Assembly (NCBI GenBank): GCA_024449915.1
Contig: JAMZAV010002018.1
Location: 248,001-312,000, forward strand
DNA length: 64,000 nt
Direction: 5' to 3'
Source of the DNA: Sweltsa coloradensis
Lineage: Eukaryota; Arthropoda; Insecta; Plecoptera; Chloroperlidae
Shown here: piece after piece, positions 60,723-64,000 of the stretch
Numbering within the stretch: the first letter of the stretch is position 1
Layout of the letters: every line of letters starts with the position of its first letter
Notes under the pieces: model-generated
Databases searched by the model: none
Seen by the model: the letters and a program-made list of their open reading frames with translations, nothing else
Told to the model about the DNA's origin: nothing
Program-made: the position numbers and the translations under genes

Positions 60723-61505
60723 TTGGATGAGCGTAGCGAGCGTAGCGAGCGAAGCGAAGATTCCATTTCACTACACTGGAGAAAAAAATCCGCGATGTTT
60801 TTTTTTTTTTTTTTTTTCTTTTTTTTTCTGTTTGTATTATTGTGTGTTTGTTAACACGATTCCGGCTAAACCGATACTCCAATTGCAATGAAATTTTATG
60901 GAGACCTTCGAAATCTCTGAACTTAGAACTGCCACGTTTTTGAGCGCAATCGGAAAATTATTTCTCATAAAAATCGCCATTTTACGAATTTTTTCAATTT
61001 TTAAAATAGTTCTTCGACTTATAACACCTACATGCTTAATTCGATTGTAATGGTTTTTTCACAGAACCTTAATTTTATGAATTAAGATATTCGTGTGAAA
61101 TTTGAGCGCAATCGAAAAATTATTTCTCATGAAAATCAAAATTTTAAAGGTTTTTTTCTTTTTTTAAACAAGTCTTTGACTTAGAACACCTACATGCTTT
61201 ATCTTGTAATGAATTTTGCACAGAACCTTAATTTTATAAATTAATATATTTTTGTAAATTTGAGCGCAATCGAATAATTATTTCTTATGAAAATCGCAAT
61301 TTTACGATTTTTTTCTTTTTTTAAAATTAAAAAAATTAAAAAATAATGTTAATTTTGTATTTTTTTAATTTAATTTAAAAAAATTATTCGACTTAGTAAT
61401 AATTTTGTCACAGAACAACAGAAAATCCTCATAACACAATCATGGCAGCTCAATGCACCAATTACGCTCATCCAACAACGCGGGGGGACTTAAGCGTTTT
61501 CCTAG
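60723..61505 (+). mobile_element. HINE copy E
   Basis: From TTGGATGAGCGTAGCGAGCG to CCTAG, with CGCTCATCC and hairpin AACGC/GCGTT at the 3' end. Core repeats are as in copies C and D; a T run of more than 20 lies near 60799. Confidence 0.8.
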
Positions 61506-62903
61506 TAAATGATAAGTTGAAATAGGGGTGTTTGTTTGGGAGGGAGGGGTGTGCTTAGGTGGTGGTTAAGTCCTTTGGCTAGTTATGTTCCTCATCTAGA
61601 TGCTCTTAATATATATTTTATTCAAGGTAATATATATGTTAATTATTGACGATGAAGGGTGGGTGGGGGTTGGGGGGGGGGGTTGTAGAGGGGTATTTGG
61701 TAAGACCCGATGATATGCATATAGGCCTACAATTGTATTTAGTTTATTAATCGTAAAATAAAATTTTGAAATAGGGGATGAATGAGGGGTTGGAGGGGGT
61801 TGTGGAACGAGAAATAATAAAAGGGTGGTGTGACTTACGCCTTACGATATGTAACATAGGTTATATTATGCTTCATCAGTAGCCGCGGAAAAGTCGAACG
61901 TCTTATACATGAGCGGTGCGCGCGGATCCGACTGGCTCCGAGGTTCCGGAAAAACAGGTGCGCCAGAAAGCTCATTTCCTCCCTACTAGGGAAGTCTCAT
62001 GCACACCATTACTTATGAGCATTGCAACCACCCGAAGGAATTTCGTGCTGGAAAACTACAATCTTGCAGAGTGAAGGACGGGGGAGGAAAAGGTGTGAAT
62101 ATATTTATCCCCACACAACAAACAACAACAAAGATGGTAGTATGTTCACAATATGTCACTAGCTGCAAGCCGCGAGAGGGGTAATGCACAGATAGACAGC
62201 TCGACATGATTTAATGCCAGACTCACTACAACGACGAAAATTCTGTCAAGGTCAACCTCATTGCCACAAACCTGCATAGATGCAAAGATGGATATTCTAG
62301 CCAGTACAGTTTAATAGTTTTGTAATGAATAACATAGCAATTTGATTGAATTTTAATTTGATATTGAAAATGGTACGTTATCCAAAATTTTGCGCTCCAG
62401 AAACAACGAACTACGTAGTTTCTTTTGGCTGTCTTGAGCTCGTAGCTGATGAAAATCTCGACATGAATGACGTAGGAATTTGATAATACATTTCCGGCCA
62501 GATATGAAACTAAAATGCAATTGTAAATACGTAAAAAAAAAAGAAATACGCATGTGGTATTGGCTCGGCATAATATAATAATAAAGGGCATTCTTCTCCG
62601 AATCAAAGCACGGCAGGTCTTACTTAGCAGTGTACCCAACAGGACAAGAGTTCGATTCACTCACAAAAGCTGTGTCCTAGTGTAGTAGAGTAATGAATCA
62701 ACCACGTATTGTACCGAATATTACACTCATAAATAGGGGCGGATCTCTAGAATAAATTATAAATCGGACTAGGTATGCAAGTCGCCTGCAATAAATTCCG
62801 AAAAAGGCAGTAGCTTCCAGACGAGAGCGTCGACCAAGGACACATTGCGCGATTGGCAGTTCAAAGTTAGGAGTCAAATGTTAAAACTTATGTCGTTATT
62901 ACT
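61506..62903. other. No supported gene; GGGT-rich patch
   Basis: 61525-61700 is rich in GGGT/GGGG (for example 61665-61682) and could form quadruplexes. A 144-codon minus-strand ORF at 62226-62660 resembles nothing I know. AGAGTTCGATTCAC near 62647 is weakly B-box-like. Confidence 0.35.
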
Positions 62904-63191
62904 GATGTTATGAGCCAAGCAAAGACTTCAATTTCACTTACCCCGAGAAAAACAAACTCGGGTGTTTTTTTGTTTGTTCACTCTCTACCGGGCAAACTGC
63001 ATAGCCTATCTTTATCATATATAATTTATATGTATTTATATATAATTTAACAAAAATTATTTTGCAATGAAACTTGAAAAGTAATGAAAACCCACGCATA
63101 CAAAAATTTTAGTAATCATTGGACAGAAATATTCAACTAAAAAAGCTCATCCATCAACGTGACTGTAAAAAGCGTTCGCGAAGCGGCCTAG
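62904..63191 (+). mobile_element. HINE copy F, internally deleted
   Basis: A degenerate 5' end (TTATGAGCCAAGCAAAGACT) and 3' end GCTCATCC, CAACGTGACTG, AGCGTTCGCGAAGCGGCCTAG. The terminal GCGAAGC-CCTAG variant is shared with copy A. Most of the core is missing. Confidence 0.65.
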
Positions 63192-64000
63192 TTTTATAAT
63201 ACACGCCCAGTGGTTAACTTGGGGGCGGACGCGGCCACCCACTTACTTTTCAAATTTTTATAATTGTTAAGTCAATACAATTAGAATCACACCCTTATAG
63301 TTTTGCAACCCCTTCCCCCCTTTCTACAGCCATTTGTCAATTCCTGGATAGTGGATGCTACTGCTTACAATGTTTGTTTTATAAATCAGGTTATAATAAA
63401 ACAAATTTGCAATTTGTTTTTAATATCCCAAAATTATCTCGAATAGCAAACTTGCAATACATAAGGACGTTTTACAACAATAATCACCATCATTAATTTG
63501 TATAAACTAAATTCCAAATGTTAATATCTAGGTACTAGCCCCCTAGGCTAAGCAAGCAAATTTCAGCAAATCTTCTGTGCCGAATGGAATTTACTTGAAT
63601 ACAGTGATCTAAATTATCAACCATTGGTTGCAGAAAGTCAATGTGTAGGCCTAACTGGAAAAGTGAGAATTGGACTCAATCCTAGATTGGTACATTTATA
63701 CATGAATCTAGTTATTGCTATCGGAATGTTGGGAAAGAACCGAAATGGGGAGGCGATGATGGGGTATGTTGCCCAAGACTGATAGTGATAGCCCATTGAT
63801 ATTAAACCCCTATAGTAGTAGTTAAATATCAATGTGATAGCCTGATTTGGTAAATATTGGGAACGTTTCACTTCCAGCGAGTCCACATTAAATCCACCTC
63901 ATGGGCTGATACTTTTCTCCTTGGATATCTAAGAAATATCCAGAGTTGGGTCAGTACAGAATAAAGTAACTAAACAATAGGGAAGACATCGGGTAGTAAA
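63192..64000. other. No supported feature
   Basis: AT-rich sequence. A minus-strand ORF at 63638-63886 has no family resemblance or splice context. Confidence 0.35.

Noticed and set aside
62226..62660. 144-codon minus-strand ORF
   Set aside because: No recognisable domain, AT-rich composition, and an overlapping ORF in another frame; likely chance.

Overview
The window is eukaryotic nuclear DNA, most likely from an arthropod. The evidence is a spliced pickpocket-type (DEG/ENaC) channel gene, a spliced EFHD2/Swiprosin-1 (Swip-1) homologue with very long introns, a nuclear tRNA-Pro gene, and a dense load of transposon-derived repeats. Base composition is AT-rich, broken by runs of 8 to 20 G or C. 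Pickpocket channels suggest an insect or close relative; I cannot name the order. There is no bacterial gene organisation, operon or CRISPR array.

Layout, left to right. 1-1900: nested Helentron-like (HINE) elements. 1897-5284: the last four exons of a plus-strand pickpocket channel gene whose 5' part lies beyond the left edge; its introns hold a hAT-type MITE and a long foldback element. 6780-8470: decayed LINE reverse transcriptase on the minus strand, split by a HINE. 8750-13140: hAT-type MITEs, some with 8-bp target duplications, a minisatellite, and tRNA-Pro(AGG) at 12420-12491. 14228-14978: another HINE. 15541-46857: three plus-strand exons of Swip-1 (15541-15716, 42226-42369, 46723-46857), separated by introns of 26.5 and 4.4 kb full of SINE-like, foldback and tRNA-like repeats. 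The conserved C-terminal exon of Swip-1 was not found. 47556-55610: an 8-kb tandem array with a unit near 150 bp and very noisy copies. 55666-55899: a possible terminal exon of an unidentified gene. 57.4-64 kb: SINE-like sequence, a second copy of the composite repeat seen near 9 kb, and two more HINEs.

What can be said of function is limited. The pickpocket gene encodes a trimeric amiloride-sensitive-type sodium channel subunit. Swip-1 is a Ca2+-binding, actin-associated EF-hand protein. The two genes share a strand but nothing ties them functionally. Most of the rest is explained by repeats: HINEs, hAT MITEs, at least seven foldback elements, tRNA-derived SINE-like sequences, a LINE and a satellite.

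Most useful points for follow-up: a nested HINE with a reconstructable empty site and no target duplication; a frameshift of about 4 nt in Swip-1 exon 2 that, with the noisy 8-kb array, suggests uncorrected sequence errors; a pair of inverted tRNA-like sequences with a GGA anticodon but no serine-type variable arm; and the unidentified terminal exon at 55.7 kb. I did not find a convincing new biological system.
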